NCBI GenBank assembly: GCA_026770585.1
Contig: MU646611.1
Span: forward strand, 151,884-196,066
Source of the DNA: Baffinella frigidus
Taxonomy: Eukaryota > Cryptophyceae > Cryptomonadales > Baffinellaceae
Length of the DNA: 44,183 nucleotides
Reading direction: 5' to 3'
Positions 10,510-17,099 of the stretch are shown here, piece by piece. Below the pieces are notes generated by a model. That model was not told where the DNA came from and made no database searches. It was given only the letters and a program-made list of their open reading frames with translations. Numbering within the stretch: the stretch's first letter is position 1; each line of letters begins with the position of its first letter. The translations under genes and the position numbers were made by a program.

Positions 10510-11628
10510 AACAGAGCGAGAAGGTCACTCACTCACTCACTCACTCAATCACATCGGTAGAGGGTAGAGAAAGAGAAGATGCACAAGGCGGAGATGCTAT
10601 TCGCCCCATGGGCCGTCCCCTGCGTTTCGGGGTTTAGGTTAGGGTTCAGGGTTCAGGGTTCAGGGTTCAGGGTTCAGGGTTCAGGGTTCAGGGTTTGTAT
10701 TTGGGGTTTTGGGGGTTTTGTGTTTAGGGTTTAGGGTTTTGGGATTTGGGGGTTCGGATTGGGGATTTGGGTTTTTGGTTTTGAGTTTTGGGTTTTGGGT
10801 TTTGCATTAAGGCCGGCCCCTGCTTCCAACCGTTAAGGCCGGCCCCTGCTTCCAACCTGGGATTCAATAAACCTTGAAACTCGAAACCCCAAACCTTGAA
10901 ACTCTAAACCCCAAACCCTAAACCTAAAACCCTAAACTCTAAACCATAAACCCTGAACCCTAAACCCTAAACCCTAAACCCTAAACCCGAAACCCGAAAC
11001 CCCAAACCCTGCGTTGAACCCTACATCGCAAATGCCCTCCCAACTGAGCAGGAATTAGTGTTTGGAGTTTAGGAATTTCGGGTTTAGGTTCAGTGTTTAG
11101 GATTTAGGGTGTTTAGGGTTTAAGGTAGGGGTTTACCGCCACGAAAAAGGCCATCAGGTCCAGGAACGGCATGTTCAACTGCATCAGGGTTTGGGGTTTA
11201 AGGGTTGGGGTTTGGGGTTCAAGGTTCAGGATGTTGGATTTAGGTTTTAGCGCTTGGAGTTTGGGGTTTGGGGTGTGGGGTTCAAAGTTCAGGATTAGGG
11301 GTTTAGGCTTTAGGGTTTGGGCTTGAGGGTTTTGGGTTTGGGGTTTGGGGGTCAAGGTTCAGGATCTGGAAATAAGGCTTTAGGCTTAAGGTTTTAGGTT
11401 TAGGGTTCATGGTTTAGGGTGTAGGGTTTAGGGTTTAGGGTTTAGGGGCTGGGATTTGGGGTTGAGGGATTTATGGTTTGGGGTTTCGGGTGAAGGGTTT
11501 ATGATTTAGAGTTTAAGGTTGACAGTTTGATGTTTAGGCATAAAGGTTCAGGATTTGGAGTCGAGGGGGGTTTAGAGCCGTGGGGTGGGGACCATGGCCA
11601 TCTCGTCGAACAGCAGATCGATGTTGCC
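284..11628 (-). CDS. Multi-exon gene ending in an Atg8/LC3-like domain (both ends incomplete)
   Basis: Ten minus-strand exons can be spliced by hand: 11593-11628, 11137-11178, 8414-8674, 6894-6956, 5465-5575, 4172-4257, 3024-3130, 2207-2251, 1521-1583 and 284-389. All junctions agree in phase and give 920 nt (306 codons plus 2 nt). The last four exons match the Atg8 ubiquitin-like fold in order (HPL, PVICER, RFMVP, ITQF, LFLNSGTEL, DEDG). Known Atg8 proteins are about 120 residues, act on autophagic membranes and are lipidated at a C-terminal glycine. That last segment would lie left of base 1. The N-terminal part is unrecognised, acidic and charged. No start codon was found upstream of 11.6 kb. 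Either this is an Atg8 domain with a long N-terminal extension, or two genes are being joined: the exon at 8414-8674 could instead read through to a stop at 8378. Confidence is higher for the Atg8 part than for the full chain. Confidence 0.6.
455..560. mobile_element. Palindromic MITE, family 1 (TA target)
   Basis: Terminal inverted repeats TATCCCGTAAGTGA / TCACTTACGGGATA enclose a core with CTAGGGCCCTACGGTAGGGC. The related, uninserted flank CTATAGAGAGAGACG is seen at 985-999, so the insertion appears to target TA. No coding capacity. Related copies lie at 12037, 12374, 15141 and 23593. Confidence 0.75.
735..776 (-). repeat. Chimeric fragment: Atg8 exon 1 piece fused to exon 4 start
   Basis: The sequence resembles the HPLAQRKA part of the 3024-3130 exon and runs directly into the start of an exon-4-like copy (ACTTCATGTCTG at 781-792). 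This places pieces of exons that are 2.5 kb apart side by side. Confidence 0.45.
1521..1583 (-). CDS. Atg8-like exon 3 of 4: TLSITQFAAVLAKRLPW
   Basis: The exon is 63 nt: 2 nt, 20 codons and 1 nt. ITQFAAVLAKRL matches the Atg8 helix xTVGQFxxxIRKRI. The acceptor is ATGCAG and the donor GTGCGTCTT. A second near-full copy lies upstream in gene sense at 1767-1828 but has no clear donor. A truncated 3' copy with donor lies at about 1350-1372. Confidence 0.68.
2207..2251 (-). CDS. Atg8-like exon 2 of 4: LPATSKPRFMVP
   Basis: The exon is 45 nt: 2 nt, 14 codons and 1 nt. IALPATSKPRFMVP corresponds to the Atg8 segment ending in K-[YF]-[LM]-VP. The preceding split Gly joins it to HDG. Only a GC donor (G|GCACACG) yields the continuous VPGTLSITQF, so this intron is inferred to be GC-AG. 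The acceptor is AACAG. The exon sits between blocks of telomere-like repeat. Confidence 0.68.
2345..2760 (-). repeat. Copies of the KGVPVICE exon end and following intron
   Basis: Three decayed copies (about 2349-2390, 2590-2635, 2725-2762) repeat the end of the 3024-3130 exon and the start of its intron. Between them lies the sequence ACCATATCTAGGCGTG (2541-2556), which is the unoccupied counterpart of the site carrying the element at 2837-2986. Confidence 0.6.
2837..2986. mobile_element. Inverted-repeat MITE, family 3, 4-bp TSD ATAT
   Basis: Near-perfect arms TTATCTCAGAAAACGAGTTC ... rc, about 65 bp each, with a short loop containing TTCTTTACTCTCCGCATAA. The element is flanked by ATAT (2833-2836 and 2987-2990). 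The unoccupied site exists at 2541-2550. Another copy lies at 18559-18966. Confidence 0.85.
3024..3130 (-). CDS. Atg8-like exon 1 of 4: HPL...PVICER
   Basis: The exon is 107 nt: one base completing a split Arg, 35 codons and one trailing base. It reads SKFRDEHPLAQRKAMASKI and then GVPVICERLHD. This matches the N-terminal helix and first strand of Atg8 (E-HP-[FL]-xx-R, then PVI-x-E-[KR]). The acceptor is GGCAG and the donor GTGCTT. The linker between helix and strand is about one residue shorter than in typical Atg8. Supported by family motif and exact phase on both sides. Confidence 0.72.
3243..3760 (-). repeat. Upstream copies of the HPLAQRKA exon
   Basis: Copy 3245-3302 keeps its acceptor (CAACAG) and the reading frame. 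Copy 3663-3760 is interrupted by a telomere-like stretch (GTTTAGGGCTTATAG) and then repeats its own end. The intact exon is the one nearest the gene's 3' side. Confidence 0.65.
3411..3588. mobile_element. Inverted-repeat element with about 70-bp arms
   Basis: The arms read CCACACGAGGCTATCCATGC inward through TTTTGTGGGGAAATGATCAC, with a centre CCGACCGCTGAGCGGTCGG. No coding potential. It lies in the intron before the HPLAQRKA exon. Confidence 0.75.
4172..4257 (-). CDS. Exon immediately preceding the Atg8-like domain
   Basis: This exon has 28 codons plus 2 nt. The acceptor is GCCGCAG and the donor GTACGTGATC. It reads DLKSLPTAMGDWRHTIGPDS and ends in STIRI plus a split Arg. The split CG|G codon is completed exactly by the next exon. 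The internal Met (AMGDW) is a candidate start for a short, conventional Atg8 protein. Copies of its 3' end with donor lie at 3781-3833, and of its body at 4447-4497. Confidence 0.6.
4278..4622. repeat. AT-rich ATTCATAGTAA minisatellite
   Basis: Degenerate tandem ATTCATAGTAA units (about 11 nt) at 4278-4430 and 4512-4622, separated by a copy of exon 4172-4257 (4447-4497). The exon copy and the minisatellite therefore appear to have duplicated as one unit. Confidence 0.75.
4969..5225. mobile_element. Repeat element with AAGTTGAC...GTACCGC hairpin
   Basis: This is the reverse-oriented copy of a family also seen at 5720-5785, 6700-6765, 21437-21556, 27835-27895 (partial) and 34165-34235. Hallmarks are CTCAAGTTGGCATGCTGGGT at one end and GGGAAAGAGCCCGGGCTCAC at the other. 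Non-coding. Confidence 0.5.
5465..5575 (-). CDS. Exon, acidic segment ending IQTVDDMLKFDAEA
   Basis: This exon has 37 codons in phase 0, a TTTTAG acceptor and a GTGCGAACC donor. It begins ELDEAAAAEGEEAWDEEM and ends with a more ordered stretch, REIQTVDDMLKFDAEA. Three upstream partial copies (6639-6688, 6358-6411, 6039-6083) repeat the 5' part, and one downstream copy (5366-5378) repeats only the last codons plus donor. Confidence 0.6.
6092..6346. mobile_element. Large nested inverted repeat
   Basis: The outer arms are AAAGTTAACTCC...GTAGAGTAAAGAATAAAGAGCG and their complement. The inner arms include GAGCCCCCCCCCCCCATGCC and GTCCACACGCC. The TTACTCTACACATAAGTTGACA part resembles the loop of family 3, so one element may have been inserted in or fused with another. 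Confidence 0.65.
6894..6956 (-). CDS. Exon, charged helix (ELEEVRLRGRREEARRAKAL)
   Basis: This exon has 21 codons in phase 0, a TTGCAG acceptor and a GTACCC donor, followed in the intron by a (GA)n tract (CT in gene sense). The alternating acidic and basic residues suggest a coiled coil. It joins in frame to the exon at 5465-5575. Confidence 0.55.
7046..7699 (-). other. Open reading frame of doubtful coding status
   Basis: This is a 217-codon minus-strand frame between two supported exons. It includes a plausible stretch (SPKAEKGGQMDEDADLQMGG) but also Gly/Cys-rich low complexity. Another minus frame and a plus frame are also open here because the DNA is GC-rich. No acceptor/donor pair keeping phase 0 with its neighbours is obvious. 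A short direct repeat around GTCGGTGTTGAGCA (7035-7100) resembles the exon-end duplications seen elsewhere. It may hold an exon. Confidence 0.25.
7735..8377. other. No clear gene; fragments of the GACCTAAAGG repeat family
   Basis: 7735-7960 carries two copies of GGATCATAACCTGTTGGATC and two of GTGTCGTTGGCATATGTTGG, related to the ends of the element at 9229-10398. 7961-8377 holds a poly-G run and nothing else I can support. Confidence 0.5.
8414..8674 (-). CDS. Exon with basic N-part and GEGEGE acidic tract
   Basis: This exon has 87 codons in phase 0. It starts after a CTAG acceptor with VLQDALFHRLKPNRSKAAAQ, continues through a basic region, then a (Gly-Glu)n tract encoded by a six-base repeat, and a DDEEYGYEG acidic tail. 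A strong GTGAGC donor follows SEFDY. If that donor is not used, the frame runs eleven more codons to a TGA at 8378-8380 and this would be a terminal exon. The composition suggests a disordered acidic linker. I do not recognise the family. Confidence 0.5.
8845..8893. repeat. Perfect palindrome within hairpin
   Basis: 8857-8880 is a 24-bp perfect palindrome centred on GGATCC, extended by AGACTT/AAGTCT arms. It is flanked by A/T runs. Probably a decayed MITE core. Confidence 0.6.
9229..10398. mobile_element. 1.17-kb non-autonomous element with about 90-bp TIRs
   Basis: Left arm 9229-9317 and right arm 10306-10398 are inverted copies sharing GAGCTCCCAACATAGGCGGA, GGCCATGCTTCCTTTCGGAT and CTTTAGGTC. 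The interior has no credible ORF but contains internal inverted segments (9905-9935 against 10068-10095) and a hairpin at 10166-10197 with 15-bp arms. A solo end lies at 15806-15903. The transposase type cannot be told. Confidence 0.75.
10441..10511. repeat. (GA)n microsatellite
   Basis: About 70 nt of almost pure GA. The same type occurs at 6830-6885. CT tracts occur at 1-44, 120-280, 1400-1475, 30658-30770, 37455-37580 and 41100-41165. Apparent (SL)n or (ER)n reading frames here are artefacts. Confidence 0.9.
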
Positions 11629-11800
11629 CTGAACCCTAAACCCAAAACCCTAAACCCAAAACCCTAAACCCAAAACCCTCAACTCAAAACCCTAAACCCT
11701 AAACTCTAAACCCTAAACCCTAAACCCTAAACCCTAAACTCTAAACCCTAAGCCCTAAGCCCCAAGACCTAAACCCTAAACCCTAAACCCCAAACCCTAG
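10620..11800. repeat. Telomere-like repeats with local orientation switches
   Basis: Plus-strand GGGTTTAGG units fill 10628-10800 and 11040-11580. The opposite orientation (CCCTAAA) fills 10860-11030 and 11629-11800. Elsewhere in the window the C-rich unit is on the sense strand of the host gene, so the two flipped blocks are exceptions. A 24-nt direct duplication containing GGCCGGCCCCTGCTTCC lies at about 10808-10857. Confidence 0.75.
11137..11628 (-). CDS. Two short 5' exons of the minus-strand gene
   Basis: Exon 11593-11628 (12 codons, GNIDLLFDEMAM) has a CAG acceptor and a GTCCCC donor. Exon 11137-11178 (14 codons, LNMPFLDLMAFFVA) has a GCAG acceptor and a GTAAAC donor. Both are phase 0 and hydrophobic or amphipathic, and read like one helix when joined. 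The intron between them is degenerate TTTAGGG-type repeat on the plus strand, which is CCCTAAA in the sense of this gene. A possible further 15-nt exon upstream, near 11820-11836, is too short to support. Confidence 0.45.
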
Positions 11801-12036
11801 GTTTCGTATACTTCCGTGAGAGGACTCTGCAGAACCCTAGCGATGCCTGGGTAAAACTGGGCTCGCTATAAAATGCATTTAGATCAGGAAATCTAGGGCT
11901 GAAGTGCAACTAAAATACATTTATGGTGAGCCCACTTTCACGAGGCAGAGCTTGAAACCATCTAGCGGGGTACCTTTCTGATAATATTCTGATAAGACAA
12001 CGCCCCCCAAAGGACCACCTCAGGATCCTGGGGATA
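11801..12036. other. No gene recognised
   Basis: Mixed-composition DNA between the telomere-like block and the first of two family-1 palindromes. I see no ORF or splice-consistent exon that can be defended. Confidence 0.4.
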
Positions 12037-12137
12037 TCCCTTAAGTGGCCAGTAGGCTCATACGCCCTACCGTAGGGCCCTAGGACCTGCCTAGGACCTC
12101 TTGGCCGACAAATTCGAGGGCATGGCCACTCAAGGGC
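12037..12137. mobile_element. Palindromic MITE, family 1
   Basis: TATCCCTTAAGTGGCC ... GGCCACTCAAGGGCTA, with core CCCTACCGTAGGGCCCTAGG and CCTGCCTAGGACCTC. Degenerate right end. Confidence 0.75.
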
Positions 12138-12373
12138 TAGATGTACAGGGGTACATATATCTAGTGTCTTGCAGTAGGGCTAGGCCCAGAAGCCGAGGAC
12201 TACCCTAGGGGCGCTTCGAGTGTTTTTGCGGGGAGGGAACAATGAAAGAGTTTACAGGCTTTCCCCTGAATCCACCCTAGTGTCCTCTGAGACCTCTGAG
12301 AGAGACCTTTCTCACTACCAACACGCCCGCCATTCATGCATTGTGTACTAACGGTTCGGGGTGGGGGGGGGTA

Positions 12374-12474
12374 TCCCTTAAATGGCCAGTAGGCGCATAC
12401 GCCCTACCGTAGGGCCCTAGGACCTGCCTAGGACCTCATGCGGGTCAAATTTGACCGGCTGGCCACTTAGGGGA
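12374..12474. mobile_element. Palindromic MITE, family 1
   Basis: TATCCCTTAAATGGCC ... GGCCACTTAGGGGATA with the same core as the copy at 12037-12137 and TA at both borders (12372-12373, 12475-12476). It lies immediately left of the N gap. Confidence 0.8.
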
Positions 12475-12481
12475 TAGGGGG

Positions 12482-13001
12482 NNNNNNNNNNNNNNNNNNN
12501 NNNNNNNNNNNNNNNNNNNNNNNNNNNNNNNNNNNNNNNNNNNNNNNNNNNNNNNNNNNNNNNNNNNNNNNNNNNNNNNNNNNNNNNNNNNNNNNNNNNN
12601 NNNNNNNNNNNNNNNNNNNNNNNNNNNNNNNNNNNNNNNNNNNNNNNNNNNNNNNNNNNNNNNNNNNNNNNNNNNNNNNNNNNNNNNNNNNNNNNNNNNN
12701 NNNNNNNNNNNNNNNNNNNNNNNNNNNNNNNNNNNNNNNNNNNNNNNNNNNNNNNNNNNNNNNNNNNNNNNNNNNNNNNNNNNNNNNNNNNNNNNNNNNN
12801 NNNNNNNNNNNNNNNNNNNNNNNNNNNNNNNNNNNNNNNNNNNNNNNNNNNNNNNNNNNNNNNNNNNNNNNNNNNNNNNNNNNNNNNNNNNNNNNNNNNN
12901 NNNNNNNNNNNNNNNNNNNNNNNNNNNNNNNNNNNNNNNNNNNNNNNNNNNNNNNNNNNNNNNNNNNNNNNNNNNNNNNNNNNNNNNNNNNNNNNNNNNN
13001 N
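12482..13001. other. Assembly gap (Ns)
   Basis: 520 unresolved bases. Any upstream exon of the minus-strand gene or of the ankyrin gene could be hidden here. Confidence 1.
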
Positions 13002-13100
13002 CAAAACCCCCCCCCCCACCTAGGCCCCCACGTTGCGATGTGAGAAAGGGCCCTTCTGTGCAGCCTAAAATGACGATTTGCCCACAAAAACGTATATTCA

Positions 13101-13248
13101 GTGCTTTACAAATCTAATGAGCTCCCACTATCAATATACGATGTATACTTGGTGATATTTATATATGACTCTGGACAGTTGATATACGACTCTGGACAGG
13201 TGATATACGACTCTGACCTTTCGATATGCATATCTTCTTGTCTCCCGC
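13101..13248 (+). pseudogene. Separated 5' part of the ankyrin reading frame
   Basis: An ATG-started frame (13101) with a three-fold IYDSGQ-type repeat from a 19-22 nt tandem DNA repeat. It runs up to the target duplication of the 309-bp insertion at 13249. Removing the element and one TSD copy (317 nt) makes this frame continuous with the ankyrin ORF (283 codons in total). With the element present the frame shifts and terminates in the insert. Whether it was ever translated is uncertain, because the peptide is low complexity. Confidence 0.35.
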
Positions 13249-13557
13249 TAGGGTTGTGTTATCGGCTGGGGGGTGATAGCATATCGGAGCTATCGGCAAT
13301 CTATCGGCTGCCAGCCGATAGAACCGATAGCGATAACTCCCCTCAGGGGAGCCTCAGGGTGTACCCTAGGACCCTACTGTAGTCTTATGCCTAGGGCCCT
13401 ATTGCTGTCTCAGCACCTCAGGGGGTGGGCGTTTTCTTATGAGCGAGGTACCCCTTTAGGGAACCACATCTTAGGTTACAGGGTAAGGTCCGATAACAAA
13501 AGTTATCGGGCCCCAGCCGATAGAACCGATAGCGATAGAACCGATAACACAACCCTA
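13249..13557. mobile_element. hAT-like MITE with 8-bp TSD, with a nested palindrome remnant
   Basis: Ends are TAGGGTTGTGTTATCGG and CCGATAACACAACCCTA, flanked by TCTCCCGC at 13241-13248 and 13558-13565. An 8-bp TSD is typical of hAT transposons. Sub-terminal CCAGCCGATAGAACCGATAG is repeated in both halves. The centre (about 13337-13456) contains a right end of the GGGGTACCTCGCTCATAAG family, apparently a nested insertion. No transposase. Confidence 0.8.
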
Positions 13558-13565
13558 TCTCCCGC

Positions 13566-14269
13566 CTCCCGATGCGTCCATCACGGTAACCCGCTGCCAG
13601 GGCACCGGCATAGACTTCGAGGAGGAGGAATACGGCTCTGCCGACGGGGAGGAGGAGCCTCTCCTTTTCGCCGCCCGCATGGGTCACGTGGAGGAGGTTC
13701 GGCGATTGCTGGGCGCTGGTGCAGACGTGGCAGAGATACCCAGTCCACACTCTGGCTCCCCGCCCGCATATTCAGACGCGGGACAGACGCCACTCTACGC
13801 GGCTTCTTGGGAAGGACACGCGGAAATCGTCAGCATGTTGCTCGAGGCGGGGGCTGACCCGAGTGCAACCACTCCGGCGTGCCATGCTCACGACACGCCC
13901 CTCCATATCGCTGCGCACATGGGCAACGAGCGCGTGGTGAGAATGCTGCTGGACGCGGGAGCCGACACTGCGGCGAAGAACAGTGACGGGAGCTTTCCAC
14001 TTCACGCGGCTGTTGGAGAGGGTCGCGAAGAGACGATCAAGCTCCTGCTGAGTGCCGGGGCGAACGCAGTGGTGAGGGACTGGTTCGGGAGGACGCCACG
14101 GTTGCGCGCGGAAGAGGAGGGGTTGATCCAGATCGCGGCGATCCTGCTGGCTGCCGAGCGCGCGCGGAGCGTTGCGTTTGCGATGGGGCACCATGAACGG
14201 CTCGGCGCGGCGTCCTTGGTACGGGGGCTGGAACCAGAGGTGGTGCGAATGGTGCTCGACCTTGTGTGA
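13566..14269 (+). CDS. Ankyrin-repeat protein, 5' end disrupted
   Basis: The frame is open from the transposon border. The first internal ATG is at 13679 (196 codons); upstream codons EEEPLLFAAR complete the first repeat, so the original start was earlier. About five ankyrin repeats are visible: GHVEEVRRLLGAGADVAE, then GQTPLYAASWEGHAEIVSML, DTPLHIAAHMGNERVVRMLL, SFPLHAAVGEGREETIKLLL, and a weaker RTPRLRAEEEGLIQIAAILL. TPLHxAA and LLxAGAD consensus residues are kept in the middle repeats. Ankyrin stacks mediate protein binding; no enzyme domain is fused. No introns, and GC-rich. It ends at TGA 14267-14269. The 309-bp element separates it from a compatible upstream frame, so the present product, if any, starts internally or begins after an acceptor near 13606. 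Confidence 0.75.
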
Positions 14270-14317
14270 AAGGGCCACCGGTGCCAGCGTCTCTGTCCTG
14301 GAGACACTTGGGACCTA

Positions 14318-14906
14318 CCCCCGCTGTGGTTTGATGTAACCACTCACAGGACAGCGTGGGAATTTCCAATAAGAATCATGAGTAAAAATCCTTAATTCTA
14401 TCCCCCTGTAAGAATCGCCAGCTCCGAGTCTCACACCGACGTTGCACGTGTGTCCTGAGTTTCTTCCCCTCCACGTGCCGCCCCACAGAAAGGCTGACCA
14501 GCCAATTAGTCTACCAGCGTCCTCTCGTCTTTTCACACACACTGTCCCTAGGGTGGTCCTATGCTTCTCGGCACAGGCCTACGGTAGGGCCCTCGGGCGG
14601 TGCGTATCCTTACTTTCGAGTAACCCCTGTAAGCCCTAAACCCTTAACCCTAAATCCTGTTTAACCTGGGTGTTTGACCAGATTTGAACAGTGGGTCGCC
14701 AGGCCACATAAAACCTCTGAGAGAGAAACCTTTAGTTCTACCGCAGAAATTTGGTTGTTTGTCACCCATTTATGGGGCGGCACGTGGAGGGGAATAAACT
14801 CAGAACATACCGAGGTGTCAGACTCGGATCCTGACGATTGTAATGGGACATTTCCACTCGAGCACCACGCTGCCCTGTGAGTTGTCACATCACACCACAG
14901 CGGGGA
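14318..14906. mobile_element. 589-bp TIR element, TA target
   Basis: The left end CCCCGCTGTGGTTTGATG and right end rc of ACATCACACCACAGCGGGG form TIRs of about 60 bp (with ACTCACAGGACAGCGTGG). A second inner pair contains CCCCTCCACGTGCCGCCCCA (14468-14487 against 14774-14793). TA flanks both ends (14316-14317, 14907-14908). No ORF. It begins 48 bp after the ankyrin stop. Confidence 0.75.
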
Positions 14907-14908
14907 TA

Positions 14909-15026
14909 CGGGGGTACCTCGCTCATAAGAAAGCGCCCCCCCTAGGACCCTACAGTAGAGCTATGCCTAGGGCCCTATGGTTGTCCCAGGGGGGGGGGGG
15001 GGGTTCTTATGAGCGAGGTACCCCTG
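14909..15026. mobile_element. Palindromic MITE, family 2 (GGTACCTCGCTCATAAG)
   Basis: GGGGTACCTCGCTCATAAGA ... TCTTATGAGCGAGGTACCCC with core AGGACCCTACAGTAG...GCCTAGGGCCCTA. TA at both sides; the left TA is shared with the element at 14318-14906. Confidence 0.85.
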
Positions 15027-15140
15027 TACCGCATCGTCACTACAACAGAGCCTCGGGGAGGGGCGTCGTAGTATGTGCAAGACAGAAGTTTGATGCATAC
15101 ACAGCACGACAGGCACGGCATGGGGCGGCGCGTGACCCTA

Positions 15141-15242
15141 TCCCTTAAGTGGCCAGTAGGCGTACATACGCCCTACGGTAGGGGCCTAGGACCTGCCTAG
15201 GGCGAGTTAGGGCGAATATTCGCCCTATGGTCACTTAAGGGA
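15141..15242. mobile_element. Palindromic MITE, family 1
   Basis: TATCCCTTAAGTGGCC ... GGTCACTTAAGGGATA with TA borders and the shared core CTACGGTAGGGGCCTAGGAC. Confidence 0.82.
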
Positions 15243-15293
15243 TAGGGGTTACCTTGCGGTAGGACCCGACACAGGACATGTGGGAAGGTGGTA

Positions 15294-15410
15294 CAGGGGT
15301 ACCTCGCTCATAAGAAACGCCCATCCCCCTAGGATCACCTTAAGGTCGTAGGCATAGACCTACTGTAGGGTCCTAGGGGGGGGTGGTTTGTTATGAGCGA
15401 GGTACCCCTT
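15294..15410. mobile_element. Palindromic MITE, family 2
   Basis: CAGGGGTACCTCGCTCATAA ... TTATGAGCGAGGTACCCCTT, TA at 15292-15293 and 15411-15412. Core CTAGGATCACCTTAAGGTCG. Confidence 0.85.
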
Positions 15411-15479
15411 TAGGACACGCCACAGGACGTGTTAGTAGTAATAAAGGGTTCTCGCTGGGTCGGAATCCGATTCACACTA

Positions 15480-15723
15480 CAGGGTTACCTCGCTCATAAG
15501 GAGCCCCCCTCCCCCCAGGACCACCGTAGGGCCCTATGTATTGGCCTGCGTTTGTTACTACGCTAGACCTGAGGGGAGGCAGTCGCAAAAGTCAACTCAC
15601 CCCCACCATTGAGTCAACGTTTGGTGGAATCCCCCCATTTTGGGGGATACGGCCTATGCCCCAGGCATAGGCCTACTGTAGGGTCCTAGGAGGAGACGCT
15701 TTCTTATGAGCGAAGTACCCCTG
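15480..15723. mobile_element. Family 2 MITE enlarged to 244 bp
   Basis: CAGGGTTACCTCGCTCATAA and TTATGAGCGAAGTACCCCTG ends enclose extra sequence, including an IR around AGTCAAC...GTTGACT-like segments (15590-15625). It is probably a family 2 copy carrying another small insertion. Confidence 0.7.
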
Positions 15724-16267
15724 CACACCTAGCAAGGGCCAACCGTTACGTAGTCCCAGAGGGACTACGAGCGAGGTACCCCTGTGCTGCACCTATCAGC
15801 GAGGTTTTAGGTCCTTAAGGTCCTTCAGGTTGTTCGAGCTCCCAACATAGGCGGACACCGGAACTTGTTCCGTAGAAAGGCCGTGCTTCCTTTCGGATCA
15901 CATCAAGCCCCCCTGTACAGAGGATCGCGGCAGAACCTAATTCTGTAAAATTGGACAGGGGAAGATCTGCTGTTGTTTAAATTTTGGTACCAAAATCCAT
16001 TTTTTGGTACAAAATTTTGTTATCAGGATTTTCGGCCAATTCGCTTTCGGTTGGCCGAAAATTCCAGAAATGCCGTACAACTTGGACACGGCGACGCTAA
16101 TTTCGGCTGTGCTCATTTAGGCCCATCAAGGTTCTTTACATGTAGCTCAAGTGATCCTGGTCGAGCTGATCCCTAATGAGTTGAGCTGAGCTGCGGAGTT
16201 CTTGTTGAGTTGAACCGGATCATTGGCTCAACTCACGTAATCAATTAACCTTAATGAACCTCCAGTA
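15724..16267. other. Intergenic; element fragments
   Basis: A solo family 2 end lies at 15758-15783. A solo end of the 9229-10398 element family lies at 15806-15903. A TTGGTACCAAAATCC / TTGGTACAAAATTT region and a TTGGCCGAAAAT inverted pair lie at 15980-16065. No gene. Confidence 0.55.
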
Positions 16268-16433
16268 ATGAGCTCCCAGCCCTGCCCCAAAGTTGCCTTG
16301 GGAGGCGACACGCGAGAGCAGAAGATGCTCGAGAGAGAGAGAGAACAGCTCTTCATTGACATGAACATGAAGGCACGACAGCGTCAAGCTTCACCAGGGG
16401 GGGCGAGAGGTGCATGGGCTGTGCGGGGCACTG
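16268..16433 (+). pseudogene. Possible gene start cut by a family 2 MITE
   Basis: An ATG frame reading MSSQPCPKVALGGDTREQKM then LEREREQLFIDMNMKARQRQ runs into the element at 16434 and terminates within it. The charged helical composition is protein-like. Removing the element does not restore an obvious long frame, so this may be a relic or chance. Confidence 0.3.
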
Positions 16434-16551
16434 CAGGGGTACCTCGCTCATAAGCAACCGCACCACCCTAAGACCCTACAGTAGGACGATGCCTAGGACC
16501 CTATGGTGGTCCTAGCGGGGGGGGAAGTTTCTTATGAGCGAGGTACCCCTG
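16434..16551. mobile_element. Palindromic MITE, family 2
   Basis: CAGGGGTACCTCGCTCATAA ... CTTATGAGCGAGGTACCCCT with core CCCTACAGTAGGACGATGCC. TG on the left and TA on the right, so the target duplication is imperfect. Confidence 0.82.
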
Positions 16552-17099
16552 TAGCCCGAGAACCCCGAAGGGTTCAGGAAAGGAGGAGAGCACCACTTCA
16601 TCGTGGGTCAGGTTTCAACCAACTCGGGCCAGAGTCATATATCACCAAGTATACAACGTACGTGTTGATAATACGAAGACAATTTCAACACGAAACACGG
16701 ATCTCGGATCTCCAGATTTCCAGGCTGCCATTTTTAAGTTGTCTGCAGACAAAAAACAATAAGGCACTTGTAGCCGATTCTCGGTACAAAAGATCCATGT
16801 TTGAGAGTTTTAGAACTACTTTTAAAAAACAAGTACGCTTGAGGGCAATCGCAAAAGTCAACCCCCCCCGGGCGCAACGTCGACTTTTGCCAACTTCCCG
16901 GGATTCTTGAGTTGACTTTTGATTGAGTTGACTTTTGATTGACCACCGACTTGGTGCTTTGGGCCTTGTATTACACTCACATCGAAGGCCACGCCCACTT
17001 CACTCTTGAGGAGATGGGAACAATCTACGGATGAGCTCCCCGACCCGACCCAATGGGATCCGACCGAGTCACGCACCTCGATGGTCAAACGGTTAATGG
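16552..17099. other. Intergenic, no gene supported
   Basis: A plus-strand ORF crosses the end of the MITE but has no recognisable composition. GTTGACTTTTGATTGA is repeated at 16911-16945, with further inverted partners at 16853-16895. This is the 3' flank of the methyltransferase gene. Confidence 0.45.

Noticed and set aside
10590-10630. Extra minus-strand exon GTAHGANSISAL between the 11.1 and 8.4 kb exons
   Set aside because: The acceptor is fine, but the only donor leaves phase 2 while the next exon needs phase 0.
12417-13087. Long ORFs across the N gaps (also 30163-30895)
   Set aside because: The open frame is made by unresolved bases; nothing is known about the sequence there.
16503-16910. 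135-codon plus ORF after the family 2 MITE
   Set aside because: It starts inside the MITE, shows no motif or repeat, and does not join in frame with the ORF upstream of the element.
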